A DNA stretch of 6,652 nt from Sphingomonas sp. UBA1000 (GCA_002291855.1 DBAW01000099.1:1-6652), one strand, 5' to 3'; numbered from the stretch's first letter, positions 1 through 5,895 are shown. Made by a program: numbers and translations. Notes: a model not told the origin generated them from the sequence alone.

Positions 1-71
1 GCCGGTGCCGGTCTTCCCAACAAACAACTCCCGGTGCCGCCCCCGCGCCATGAGGCGCGCAAAACCGCCCC

Positions 72-545
72 TCAGCGCCGCTTTCCGGCCCGGTCGCGTT
101 CGAGCAGCTCCTCGCGCACGCGCAGGCCGCGAATGGCGAGGTTGATTTCGATCAGGAACAGCACCAGCCCGGTGACGAGCAGCGCCATGGCGAGGATGAA
201 CGACAGCGCGACCGCGACCCGGTAGGCCAGCCCCGCCAGCTGGGTGACGAACAGCAGGGCGACCAGCAGACAGATGGCGATCGCGCTGGCGACGTTGAAC
301 GAGATCGCGGCGTTGACGAGCGCGATCCGCCGGTCGATCAGCCGCAGCTCCTCGACATGGCGGTCATGCTCGTCGCCGGTGGTCGCGCCGTGCAGATCGG
401 CGAGCAGCCGCGACCGGTCGACGATGCGCGCCAGCCGCCCGGTCAGCACGTTCAGAAACGCGCCGATCCCGGCGAGCAGGAACACCGGCGCGATCGCCAG
501 CTGGATCGTCTGGGCGATGTTCGAAATAGCCGGCAGATGCATCAT
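72..545 (-). CDS. DUF2721 family small integral membrane protein
   Basis: The predicted product is 157 residues and resembles the DUF2721 family, whose biochemical role is unknown; it should sit in the inner membrane. Seen in the sequence: a first hydrophobic helix at about residues 15-35 (APVFLLAGIGAFLNVLTGRL), followed by the family-typical RLARIVDRSR stretch. A charged loop rich in Asp, Glu and His spans about 47-72. Two further hydrophobic segments at about 78-104 and 109-137 precede a strongly basic/acidic tail (REELLERDRAGKRR). The start is uncertain: an in-frame TTG at 584 would add 13 residues, but it lacks a ribosome site and the extension is not family-like, so I chose the first ATG of a tandem ATG-ATG pair at 545. 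It lies 69 bases downstream of the thioesterase stop on the same strand, so it is probably the last gene of the alaC operon. No terminator with a clear T-run follows it in the window. Confidence 0.8.
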   Translation of the reverse strand: MMHLPAISNIAQTIQLAIAPVFLLAGIGAFLNVLTGRLARIVDRSRLLADLHGATTGDEHDRHVEELRLIDRRIALVNAAISFNVASAIAICLLVALLFVTQLAGLAYRVAVALSFILAMALLVTGLVLFLIEINLAIRGLRVREELLERDRAGKRR

Positions 546-614
546 CACCGCCAAGGCATCGCCCGCTTCACCGCCAGCGGTCAAGCGCGGGGCTATTCAG
601 GCGGGGACAGGCCT

Positions 615-1043
615 TCAGGCGGGGATGGGGGTCTCGAACGCCGCGATCCGGGCCTTGAACGCCTCGGGGATGGGCTGCGACCGGCCGCTCGCCAGATCGA
701 CGCAGACATAGACCAGTTCGATCTCGGCGCGCAGATCGTCACCGCCCGGACCGTGCAGCGCGATCATGTTGGTCATGCTGGCGGTGCCGAAGCGCGCCAC
801 GCGCACCCAGGCGTCGATTTCCTCGTCCACGCGGATCGGCCGGCGATAGGTAACGAGCGCGCGCCCGACATGAAACTCCGGCGTCGCGCCGTCGCCGGGC
901 TTCAGCCCCAGCGCGCGCCAATACTCGACGATCGCCATGTCCGCATAATCGAGATAGCGGGCGTTGAACACGACCGCCTGCGGATCGACCTCGCCATAGC
1001 GGACGCGGAACCGGTGCGCGAAGCGGAACCCCTCGGGCATCAT
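615..1043 (-). CDS. Hotdog-fold acyl-CoA thioesterase (4-hydroxybenzoyl-CoA thioesterase family)
   Basis: The 142-residue length is normal for a single-hotdog thioesterase, which hydrolyses acyl-CoA to free acid and CoA, usually as a cytoplasmic tetramer. Seen: the family signature near the N-terminus, RVRYGEVDPQAVVFNARYLD (residues 13-32), with Asp20 in the position of the catalytic aspartate of the 4HBT/YbgC type, followed by the long helix that packs in the hotdog. The central part (FHVGRALVTYRRPIRVDEEI) matches the usual beta strand that begins with a basic stretch. The start is the first ATG of an ATG-ATG pair, one base after the TGA of alaC (TGA-G-ATG), which implies translational coupling. 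The natural acyl substrate cannot be read from the sequence; FadM-like long-chain or aromatic-CoA activity are both possible. No link with the PHA genes on the other strand is shown. Confidence 0.88.
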   Translation of the reverse strand: MMPEGFRFAHRFRVRYGEVDPQAVVFNARYLDYADMAIVEYWRALGLKPGDGATPEFHVGRALVTYRRPIRVDEEIDAWVRVARFGTASMTNMIALHGPGGDDLRAEIELVYVCVDLASGRSQPIPEAFKARIAAFETPIPA

Positions 1044-1044
1044 C

Positions 1045-2259
1045 TCAGCCGCGCCCGCCCGGGCCGGGCACGTTCATCCCCACCGACCGGAAATAGGCGC
1101 GGATCTGGCGGGCGGCCTGACGGATGCGCTGTTCATTCTCGACCATGGCGATGCGCACAAAGCCCTCGCCTTCCTCGCCATAGCCGACGCCCGCGGCCAC
1201 CGCGACCCCGGCATGGGTGAGCAATTGCTTGGAAAACTCGAGGCTGCCGAGATGCGCGAGCGCGGGCGGCAGCGGGGCCCAGGCGAACATGCTCGCCTTG
1301 GGCACCGGAATGTCCCAGCCGGCGCGGCCGAAGCTTTCGACCAGCACGTCGCGGCGCTTGCGGTAAAGCTGCCGGTTCTGCTCGACAATGTCCTGCGGGC
1401 CGTTGAGCGCCGCCACCGCCGCCGCCTGAATGGGCGTGAACGCGCCATAATCGAGATAGGATTTGACCCGGGTGAGCGCGGCGATCAGCACCGGGTTGCC
1501 GACCGCAAAGCCGATCCGCCAGCCGGCCATCGAATAGGTCTTGGACATGGACGTGAACTCGACCGCGACGTCCTTCGCGCCCTTCACTTGCAGGATCGAC
1601 GGCGTCGGCTTGTCATCGTCGAAATAGATTTCGGAATAAGCGAGATCGGACAGGATCCACAGCCGGTGTTCGCGCGCAAAGGCGACGACGCGCTCGTAAA
1701 AGGCGAGGTCGACGGTCTCCGCGGTCGGGTTGGACGGATAGCCCATGACCAGCACCGAGGGCTTGGGCACGGTGAACTTCACCGCCCGCTCCAGCGCCTC
1801 GAAATAGCGTTCGTCGGGCGTCGTCGGCACCGAACGGATCGTCGCCCCGGCGATGATGAAGCCGAAGGTGTGGATCGGATAGGACGGGTTGGGGGCAAGC
1901 ACGACATCGCCGGGGGCGGTGATCGCCTGGGCGAGATTGGCCAGCCCTTCCTTCGACCCGAGGGTGACGACCACCTCGCGCTCGGGGTCCAGATCGACGC
2001 CGAAGCGCCGGCCATAATAGGCCGCATGGGCGCGGCGCAGCCCCGGAATGCCCTTGGACGCCGAATAGCCATGGGCGTCGGGCTTGCGCGCCACCTCGCA
2101 CAGCTTTTCGATCACATGCGGCGGCGGCGGCAGATCGGGATTGCCCATCCCCAGATCGATAATGTCCTCTCCCGCCGCACGTGCGGCCGCACGCATCGCA
2201 TTGACCTCGGCGATGACATAGGGCGGCAGGCGCTTGATGCGGTAGAAGTCGTTATCCAT
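1045..2259 (-). CDS. alaC: AlaC-type glutamate-pyruvate aminotransferase (class I/II, PLP-dependent)
   Basis: The 404-residue product belongs to the fold-type I aminotransferases and resembles E. coli AlaC (YfdZ) along its whole length, from RIKRLPPYVIAEVN at the N-terminus to the end. AlaC moves the amino group of glutamate to pyruvate, making alanine and 2-oxoglutarate in the cytoplasm. Seen: substrate loop MGNPDLPPPPHV (38-49), GSKEGL (101-106), PNPSYPIH (123-130), YPSNPTA with Asn177, SDLAYSEI with Asp205 (pyridine-nitrogen partner), the Schiff-base lysine Lys240 in SMSKTYSMAGWRIGF with Arg247, and the carboxylate-binding arginine Arg369 in FVRIAM. All key residues are present. The frame stays open upstream to a TTG at 2343, but that stretch is low-complexity Arg/Gly/Pro and outside the family, so the ATG at 2259 is preferred; it has no strong Shine-Dalgarno. 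Automated pipelines may name such proteins LL-diaminopimelate aminotransferase; resemblance to AlaC is closer. First gene of a likely three-gene operon. Confidence 0.9.
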   Translation of the reverse strand: MDNDFYRIKRLPPYVIAEVNAMRAAARAAGEDIIDLGMGNPDLPPPPHVIEKLCEVARKPDAHGYSASKGIPGLRRAHAAYYGRRFGVDLDPEREVVVTLGSKEGLANLAQAITAPGDVVLAPNPSYPIHTFGFIIAGATIRSVPTTPDERYFEALERAVKFTVPKPSVLVMGYPSNPTAETVDLAFYERVVAFAREHRLWILSDLAYSEIYFDDDKPTPSILQVKGAKDVAVEFTSMSKTYSMAGWRIGFAVGNPVLIAALTRVKSYLDYGAFTPIQAAAVAALNGPQDIVEQNRQLYRKRRDVLVESFGRAGWDIPVPKASMFAWAPLPPALAHLGSLEFSKQLLTHAGVAVAAGVGYGEEGEGFVRIAMVENEQRIRQAARQIRAYFRSVGMNVPGPGGRG

Positions 2260-2509
2260 GCTGACCGTGTATCGGCAGCAGCGGCGCGGGTGAAGCCCCC
2301 GGGGCCGCGCGCACGCCCCCCGGCCCGGAAAGGCCCGGCCCAAAAGGCGTGGTTCAAAAAGGTGCGGCCCAAAAAGACGACGCCCATGCCCGCCTGACGG
2401 GGGGCATGGGCGCGCATGAGGGGGGTGACGACTGAACGGCCGGCGGCCAGCGCGGTTCCCCGCCGGGTGCGGGCTTGAGCGGGGCGGGCGGGCTTTCTAC
2501 CAAGGGGGC
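2260..2509. other. Divergent intergenic region between alaC and the DUF3429 gene
   Basis: These 250 bases separate two divergently transcribed genes and must hold both promoters. No convincing sigma-70 boxes are visible. A GATACA lies about ten bases before the alaC ATG, with no good -35 partner. A TTGAGC at 2475-2480 has only a poor TACCAA 17 bases later. The region holds two inverted repeats: 2381-2412 (listed separately) and CCGGCGG (2440-2446) facing CCGCCGG (2460-2466) over a 13-base loop. It also holds three A-tracts, ending near 2346, 2360 and 2375, which read as T-runs on the minus strand. Frames open through it on both strands have low-complexity products and are not called as genes. 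Confidence 0.6.
2371..2412 (-). terminator. Hairpin with T-run on the minus strand, ahead of alaC (terminator or attenuator candidate)
   Basis: CGCCCATGCCC (2381-2391) is repeated perfectly inverted as GGGCATGGGCG (2402-2412), giving an 11-bp stem with a 10-base loop. Read on the minus strand, the stem is followed by TCGTC and then TTTTT (2375 down to 2371), the form of an intrinsic terminator. On the plus strand no T-run follows. It lies about 110 bases before the alaC start codon and in the same direction. No minus-strand gene lies between it and the plus-strand DUF3429 gene, so its purpose is unclear: it may limit antisense transcription, end a small RNA, or act in an alaC leader. Confidence 0.45.
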
Positions 2510-2986
2510 ATGACCGCGCCCGCTTCCGTCCCGCCTGCACCCGGCGAATTGCCGCCGCTTGCCCGCCTGCTCGGCCTGTCCGGGCTGCTGCCGCAGATAT
2601 TCGCGGTGGCGGCGCTGCTGATCGGTGGGCTGGACTGGCGCTTCACCGCGCTTGCGCTCGCTTATGCCTATGCCGCGCTGATTCTCAGTTTTCTGGGCGG
2701 CCTGTGGTGGGGGCTGGGTGCGCGTGCGCCCGCTGGTGCGCCGGCCTGGCTGTGGATCGCGGCGGTGACACCCTCGCTGATCGCGCTCGCCAGCGCCATT
2801 CCCTGGTCGATCGGCGCGCGCTGGCCGGGGCCGTCGCTGGTGCTGATCGGCGGATCGCTGATCGCCGCCCTCGCCGTTGATCTGCGGCTGGTTGCGCGCG
2901 GCATCGCCCCGGCGGGCTGGCTGGCGCTCCGAGTGCCGCTGTCGCTGGGGCTGGGCACGCTGACGCTGATCGCCGCTGCGCTGTAA
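2510..2986 (+). CDS. DUF3429 family integral membrane protein
   Basis: The product is 158 residues and very hydrophobic, with five predicted membrane helices at about residues 19-40, 46-69, 78-98, 108-127 and 138-157. It resembles the DUF3429 family: LARLLGLSGLLPQ near the N-terminus, the hallmark YAALILSFLGGLWWGL in the second helix, a TPSL turn in the third, and a closing segment with WLALRVPLSLGLGTLTL. The function of this family is unknown, and nothing in the neighbourhood assigns one. The ATG at 2510 is supported by a purine-rich Shine-Dalgarno (AAGGGGG, 2502-2508) immediately upstream. It is divergent from alaC, and 107 bases separate its stop from phaC, which has its own candidate promoter, so co-transcription with phaC is possible but not required. 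Family membership is by recognition of the conserved second-helix motif. Confidence 0.82.
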   Translation: MTAPASVPPAPGELPPLARLLGLSGLLPQIFAVAALLIGGLDWRFTALALAYAYAALILSFLGGLWWGLGARAPAGAPAWLWIAAVTPSLIALASAIPWSIGARWPGPSLVLIGGSLIAALAVDLRLVARGIAPAGWLALRVPLSLGLGTLTLIAAAL

Positions 2987-3031
2987 GCTATGCTGGCCGG
3001 GACGAACGGCCGCCGATCCGGCAAATCGCGC

Positions 3032-3060
3032 ATGACCTTTGCCGATGCCGGGGTTAGACT
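3032..3060 (+). promoter_or_regulatory. Candidate phaC promoter
   Basis: ATGACC (3032-3037) and TAGACT (3055-3060) are spaced by 17 bases. Each matches four of six positions of the sigma-70 -35 (TTGACA) and -10 (TATAAT) consensus. They would place the transcript start near 3067 and a short leader before the phaC ATG. I see no TGCA-type PhaR-like palindrome here, unlike at the phasin promoter. The match is modest and could be chance in GC-rich DNA. Confidence 0.35.
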
Positions 3061-3083
3061 GGCCCGCGACCCGCAGCGAGCAC

Positions 3084-3090
3084 AGGAAGG
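3084..3090 (+). promoter_or_regulatory. phaC ribosome binding site
   Basis: AGGAAGG ends three bases before the ATG at 3094; its AGGA core is six bases from the start codon. This fixes the phaC start. Confidence 0.75.
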
Positions 3091-3093
3091 TCC

Positions 3094-4878
3094 ATGGCCA
3101 GCCAGACGCACGATCCCGCCGCCCCGACGCTGGAGGAGTTGCAGCGCTGGACCTGGGTGATCGGCCGCGCCCAGCAGCTGATGCTCGAACATGGCGTCGA
3201 GACGATGCTCAAGGCCGCCGAGGCCCCGCCGCCGGGGGCGCTGCCCGCGGCGCCCGTGCCGCTGGCGATGCCGGGGCTGGGCGGCATGCGCGATCCCGCC
3301 GCACTCGCCCGCGCGGCCGGCGATTTCTGGATGGATGCGCTGAGGCTGTGGACCTGTGCGCTGGGCGGCGGCCTGGCCGGGGACACCGGGGCGGCTCCGG
3401 CTCCGGCACGGGGCGACCGGCGTTTCGATGCCCCGGAATGGCGCGATCATCCGACCTATGACCTGATCCGGCAAATGTACCTGCTGATCGGCGACCATCT
3501 GCTGCGCGGTGTCGATCTGATCGAGGGGGTGGAGCCGCAGGAGCGCGAAAAGCTGCGCTTTGCGACCCGCACCATGATGGACGCGCTCAGCCCGTCCAAT
3601 TTCGTGTTCACCAACCCGCTGGTGATGAAGAAGACGCTGGAGACCGGCGGGGAAAATCTGCTGCGCGGGCTTGAACATCTGCTCAAGGATCTGCGCCAGG
3701 GTCAGCTCAGCCATGTCGCCGACGGCGCGTTCGAGCTGGGGAAGAACCTTGCCACCACCCCCGGCAAGGTCGTGAAGCGCACCCGGCTGTACGAGCTGAT
3801 CCAATATGCGCCGACGACGACCGAGGTCTACGAGACCCCGCTCGTCATCTTCCCGCCCTGGATCAACCGCTTTTATATTCTCGACCTCAGCCCCAAGAAA
3901 AGCTTCATCCGCTGGGCGGTCGATCAGGGGCTGACGGTGTTCGTCGTCAGCTGGAAATCGGCCGATGCGTCGATGCGCGACGTGACCTGGGACGATTATG
4001 TCGCCGCGCAGATCGACGCGGTCGACACGATCCGCGAACTGCTGGGCGTCGCGGGCGTGCACACGATCGGCTATTGCGTGGCGGGAACGACGCTGGCGGC
4101 GACGCTCGCCGTGCTCGCGGCGCGGGGCGAGGCCGACAAGGTCGCCTCGGCGACCTTCTTCACCGCCCAGGTCGATTTCAGCCGCGCGGGCGATCTCAAG
4201 CTGTTTGTCGATGATGAGCAGCTGAAGATGCTCGAGGGGCTGGCGCCCGAGGGTTATTTCGACGGGCGCTATATGGCCGCGACGTTCAACCTGCTGCGCG
4301 GCCGCGACCTGATCTGGAACTATGTCGTCAACAATTATCTGCTGGGCGAGGATTATCCCCAGTTCGATCTGCTGCACTGGAACGGGGACACCACCAACCT
4401 GCCCGCCGCCTGGCACCGCGCCTATCTGGCCGACCTGTACCGCGACAACAAGCTGGTGGTGCCCAAGGCGCTGACCGTGCTCGGCCAGCCGGTCGATCTG
4501 CGTCAGGTGACGACGCCGGCCTATGTGCAGGCGGGGCGCGAGGACCATATCGCGCCGCCCGAATCGGTGTGGAAGATCACCGATCACTTCACCGGCCCGC
4601 TGCGCTTCGTCCTCGCCGGATCGGGCCATATCGCCGGGGTGGTGAACCCGCCCTCGGCTGGCAAATATCAATATTGGACCAATGCCCGAAAGGCAGCGTC
4701 GCTGGCCGAGTTCGTTGCCGGCGCGACCGAGACGCCGGGCAGCTGGTGGCCGGACTGGATCGGCTGGATCGAGGACCAGTCGCGCGACAAGGTCAGCGCC
4801 AAGCGCGCGCGCATTCCCGGCAAGGGGGCGCTGCCCGCGCTTGCCGACGCGCCCGGAGACTATGTCCGCCAGCGGTGA
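3094..4878 (+). CDS. phaC: Class I poly(3-hydroxyalkanoate) synthase PhaC
   Basis: The 594-residue product fits class I PHA synthase, which polymerises (R)-3-hydroxyacyl-CoA, mainly short-chain, into PHA on the granule surface with release of CoA. Residues 1-110 are the variable N-terminal part with an Ala/Pro-rich linker. A PhaC_N-like domain follows at about 112-285, then an alpha/beta-hydrolase catalytic domain to about 560. The catalytic triad is visible: nucleophile Cys328 in GYCVAG, Asp484 in GREDHIAP and His512 in GSGHIAGV, with spacing like that of Cupriavidus necator PhaC (Cys319, Asp480, His508). The lipase-like box has Ala330 where many class I enzymes have Gly, a variant within the known pattern. 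Other conserved blocks are PPWINRFYILDL, HWNGDTTNLP and YWTNARKA. The start is set by AGGAAGG just upstream. No phaA, phaB or phaR is in the window. The coding end overlaps an 18-bp tandem duplication. Confidence 0.96.
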   Translation: MASQTHDPAAPTLEELQRWTWVIGRAQQLMLEHGVETMLKAAEAPPPGALPAAPVPLAMPGLGGMRDPAALARAAGDFWMDALRLWTCALGGGLAGDTGAAPAPARGDRRFDAPEWRDHPTYDLIRQMYLLIGDHLLRGVDLIEGVEPQEREKLRFATRTMMDALSPSNFVFTNPLVMKKTLETGGENLLRGLEHLLKDLRQGQLSHVADGAFELGKNLATTPGKVVKRTRLYELIQYAPTTTEVYETPLVIFPPWINRFYILDLSPKKSFIRWAVDQGLTVFVVSWKSADASMRDVTWDDYVAAQIDAVDTIRELLGVAGVHTIGYCVAGTTLAATLAVLAARGEADKVASATFFTAQVDFSRAGDLKLFVDDEQLKMLEGLAPEGYFDGRYMAATFNLLRGRDLIWNYVVNNYLLGEDYPQFDLLHWNGDTTNLPAAWHRAYLADLYRDNKLVVPKALTVLGQPVDLRQVTTPAYVQAGREDHIAPPESVWKITDHFTGPLRFVLAGSGHIAGVVNPPSAGKYQYWTNARKAASLAEFVAGATETPGSWWPDWIGWIEDQSRDKVSAKRARIPGKGALPALADAPGDYVRQR

Positions 4879-4899
4879 TGGGTCCGCCAGCGCTGATGG
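4864..4899 (+). repeat. Two-copy 18-bp tandem repeat across the phaC stop codon
   Basis: GTCCGCCAGCGGTGATGG (4864-4881) is followed directly by GTCCGCCAGCGCTGATGG (4882-4899), differing at one base. The first copy encodes the last residues of PhaC (VRQR) and its TGA. Because 18 is a multiple of three, the second copy carries a second TGA in the same frame at 4894-4896, and readthrough would add only WVRQR. The second copy also contains the 8-bp palindrome CAGCGCTG. The poly-T arm of the phasin-operator palindrome begins at the next base. Confidence 0.9.
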
Positions 4900-4922
4900 T
4901 TTTTTGTGCAATGCACAAAAAA
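4900..4922. promoter_or_regulatory. Perfect 23-bp palindrome, likely upstream PhaR operator of the phasin gene
   Basis: TTTTTTGTGCA (4900-4910) and TGCACAAAAAA (4912-4922) are exact inverted copies around a single A at 4911. The core is TGCA-A-TGCA. It ends four bases before the candidate -35 box of the phasin promoter. PhaR repressors of PHA-producing bacteria are known to bind TGC/GCA-rich inverted repeats at phasin promoters, so a PhaR operator is the best reading. It is not a good terminator: a one-base loop with A/T-rich arms would make a weak hairpin. Confidence 0.6.
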
Positions 4923-4926
4923 CAGC

Positions 4927-4955
4927 TTGAACCCGAGCCGCCGACGCATTATTGT
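4927..4955 (+). promoter_or_regulatory. Candidate phasin promoter (TTGAAC-N17-TATTGT)
   Basis: A -35 box TTGAAC (4927-4932) and a -10 box TATTGT (4950-4955) are separated by exactly 17 bases, each with four consensus positions. The start point would fall near 4962, giving a leader of about 56 bases before the ATG at 5018. Two palindromic sites flank and overlap it: one ends four bases before the -35, and the other covers the -10. That fits a repressed promoter. Confidence 0.55.
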
Positions 4956-4967
4956 GCATTGCAGCAA
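4952..4967. promoter_or_regulatory. Second, imperfect TGCA-T-TGCA palindrome over the -10 box, likely PhaR operator
   Basis: TTGTGCA (4952-4958), a central T, and TGCAGCAA (4960-4967) form an imperfect inverted repeat sharing the core of the upstream palindrome; the right arm differs by an extra or changed base. The centres of the two sites are 48 bases apart. It covers the end of the proposed -10 box and the expected transcript start, so a bound protein should block RNA polymerase. Assignment to PhaR is inferred from position and motif. Confidence 0.55.
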
Positions 4968-5017
4968 AACGCTCCGGTCCGGGTTGTCCGGCCCGGCATC
5001 GTTCGGGACAGATTGCG

Positions 5018-5818
5018 ATGAGCGCACGGACGACCAAAGCCGGCGGCAAGGCCGCACCGACCAGGACGGCGAAGGCCGCGCCCGCGGTGCCGGCAGCAAA
5101 ACCGGCCGCCGAAAAGCCGATCGCTGAAAAGCCGGTTGCCAAGATCGCTGCGACCGAGCCAGTCTCCAAGCCCGCCGCGCCGGCGAAAGCCGAAACGGTG
5201 AGGGCCGAACCGGTCAAGGCCGAAACGGCCGCACCCGTCATTGCCGCGCCTGTTGCGACGGTTGCGCCTGCTGCGCCGGCCGTTGCCCCGACCGATCAAT
5301 CCCTCCCCGCCGCGGGTGTCGCCCCGGCGCCGACCGAAGGACCGAAGATGACCGACACCGTCCACACTGCCGCTGAAACCGCCACCGGCCTTGCCGCCGA
5401 CGCCCAGGCGCGCGCCCAGGCGATGTTCGCCGAAATGAACGACCGCGCCAAGGCGGCGATGGAGCGTTCGGCCAAGATGCTCGAAGAGCTGGGCGAACTG
5501 AACAAGGGCAATATCGAAGCTGTGGTCGAAAGCTCGCGCGTCGCCGCCAAGGCCGCCGAAACGCTCGGCCAGCATGCCGCCGAAACCGCGCGCAAGGGCT
5601 TTGAGCAGGCGACCGCCGCGTTCAAGGGCTTTGCTGCGGCCAAGACCCCGACCGAGCTGTTCCAGATGCAGAGCGACTTCATGCGCAAGAGCTTTGACGA
5701 CATGATCGCCGACGCCGCCAAGACCAGCGAAACCGTGCTGAAGCTGGCCGGTGACGTCATGCAGCCGCTGTCGAACCGCGTCGCGGTGGCGGCGGAGAAG
5801 ATCAAGACCGTCGCCTGA
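5018..5818 (+). CDS. phaP: Phasin family granule-associated protein with Lys/Ala/Pro-rich N-terminal extension
   Basis: Phasins coat PHA granules, control their size and number and keep them from coalescing. This 266-residue product has two parts. Residues 1-110 are low-complexity and rich in Ala, Pro and Lys, with short repeats (AEKPIAEKPVAK, KAETVRAEPVKAET). The first 30 residues carry six basic and no acidic residues. Residues from about 112 are the amphipathic, Ala-rich helical phasin domain, with the family-typical KTPTELFQMQSDFMRKSFD (209-227) and a C-terminal TSETVLKLAGDVMQPLSNRV. The ATG at 5018 has a weak GGGA at 5005-5008. A TTG at 4952 lies in the same frame, but inside the promoter and operator, and is rejected. 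A second ATG at 5348 (residue 111) has a better ribosome site and would give a 156-residue phasin of ordinary size. It has its own promoter and is ended by the terminator at 5840-5885. Confidence 0.88.
   Translation: MSARTTKAGGKAAPTRTAKAAPAVPAAKPAAEKPIAEKPVAKIAATEPVSKPAAPAKAETVRAEPVKAETAAPVIAAPVATVAPAAPAVAPTDQSLPAAGVAPAPTEGPKMTDTVHTAAETATGLAADAQARAQAMFAEMNDRAKAAMERSAKMLEELGELNKGNIEAVVESSRVAAKAAETLGQHAAETARKGFEQATAAFKGFAAAKTPTELFQMQSDFMRKSFDDMIADAAKTSETVLKLAGDVMQPLSNRVAVAAEKIKTVA
5337..5341 (+). promoter_or_regulatory. Internal ribosome binding site within the phasin gene
   Basis: AAGGA lies six bases before an in-frame ATG at 5348-5350, exactly at the boundary between the low-complexity extension and the phasin domain. 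This is a stronger and better-spaced site than the one before the ATG at 5018. It may start a short 156-residue phasin, or it may be the true start. Confidence 0.45.
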
Positions 5819-5839
5819 TCGCGTCGCGTCCGATTGCAG

Positions 5840-5885
5840 GCGGGCCGTTCCCCGGCATAGTCCGGGGGGCGGCCCGCTCCGTTTT
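5840..5885 (+). terminator. Intrinsic terminator of the phasin transcript
   Basis: GCGGGCCG (5840-5847) pairs with CGGCCCGC (5870-5877), and CCCCGG (5850-5855) pairs with CCGGGG (5862-5867) around the loop CATAGT. The two intervening bases on each side, TT and GG, can form U-G pairs in RNA, making one continuous 16-bp stem. TCCG and then TTTT (5882-5885) follow. It begins 21 bases after the phasin stop and separates the PHA genes from clpS. Confidence 0.8.
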
Positions 5886-5895
5886 CGCCCGGCCC

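Noticed and set aside
51..74. Inverted repeat TGAGG...CCTCA at the end of the DUF2721 gene as a terminator.
   Set aside because: The stem is only five perfect pairs plus a bulged extension, overlaps the stop codon and lacks a proper T-run on the minus strand. Positions 1-71 otherwise show nothing I can call.
357..1220. A 287-residue plus-strand open frame opposite the thioesterase and DUF2721 genes.
   Set aside because: It spans two opposing genes and the gap between them, is rich in Arg, Gly and Pro, and resembles nothing I recognise.
1213..2397. A 394-residue plus-strand open frame opposite alaC.
   Set aside because: The opposite strand encodes a complete AlaC with all active-site residues. 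The plus-strand product is low-complexity and basic, without family features, so it is a composition shadow.
2112..2540. A minus-strand frame through the alaC leader as a leader peptide or second gene.
   Set aside because: It overlaps alaC in another frame and has no ribosome site, and there is no run of alanine or other regulatory codons placed against the hairpin.
4900..4922. The poly-T/poly-A palindrome read as a terminator for phaC.
   Set aside because: The arms are A/T-rich around a one-base centre and the stem would be weak. Position and the shared TGCA core fit an operator better. Some termination activity cannot be excluded.
4952..5017. TTG at 4952 as the phasin start, adding 22 residues.
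   Set aside because: It would place the start codon inside the proposed -10 box and operator, upstream of the likely transcript start, and the extension MCIAAKRSGPGCPARHRSGQ has no phasin character.
2668..5241. An 857-residue open frame on the minus strand covering all of phaC and parts of both neighbours.
   Set aside because: It lies antisense to a clearly functional phaC with an intact catalytic triad. Its product is Arg/Gly/His/Ala-rich with no recognisable domain, and long antisense frames are expected in DNA with strong third-position G+C bias.
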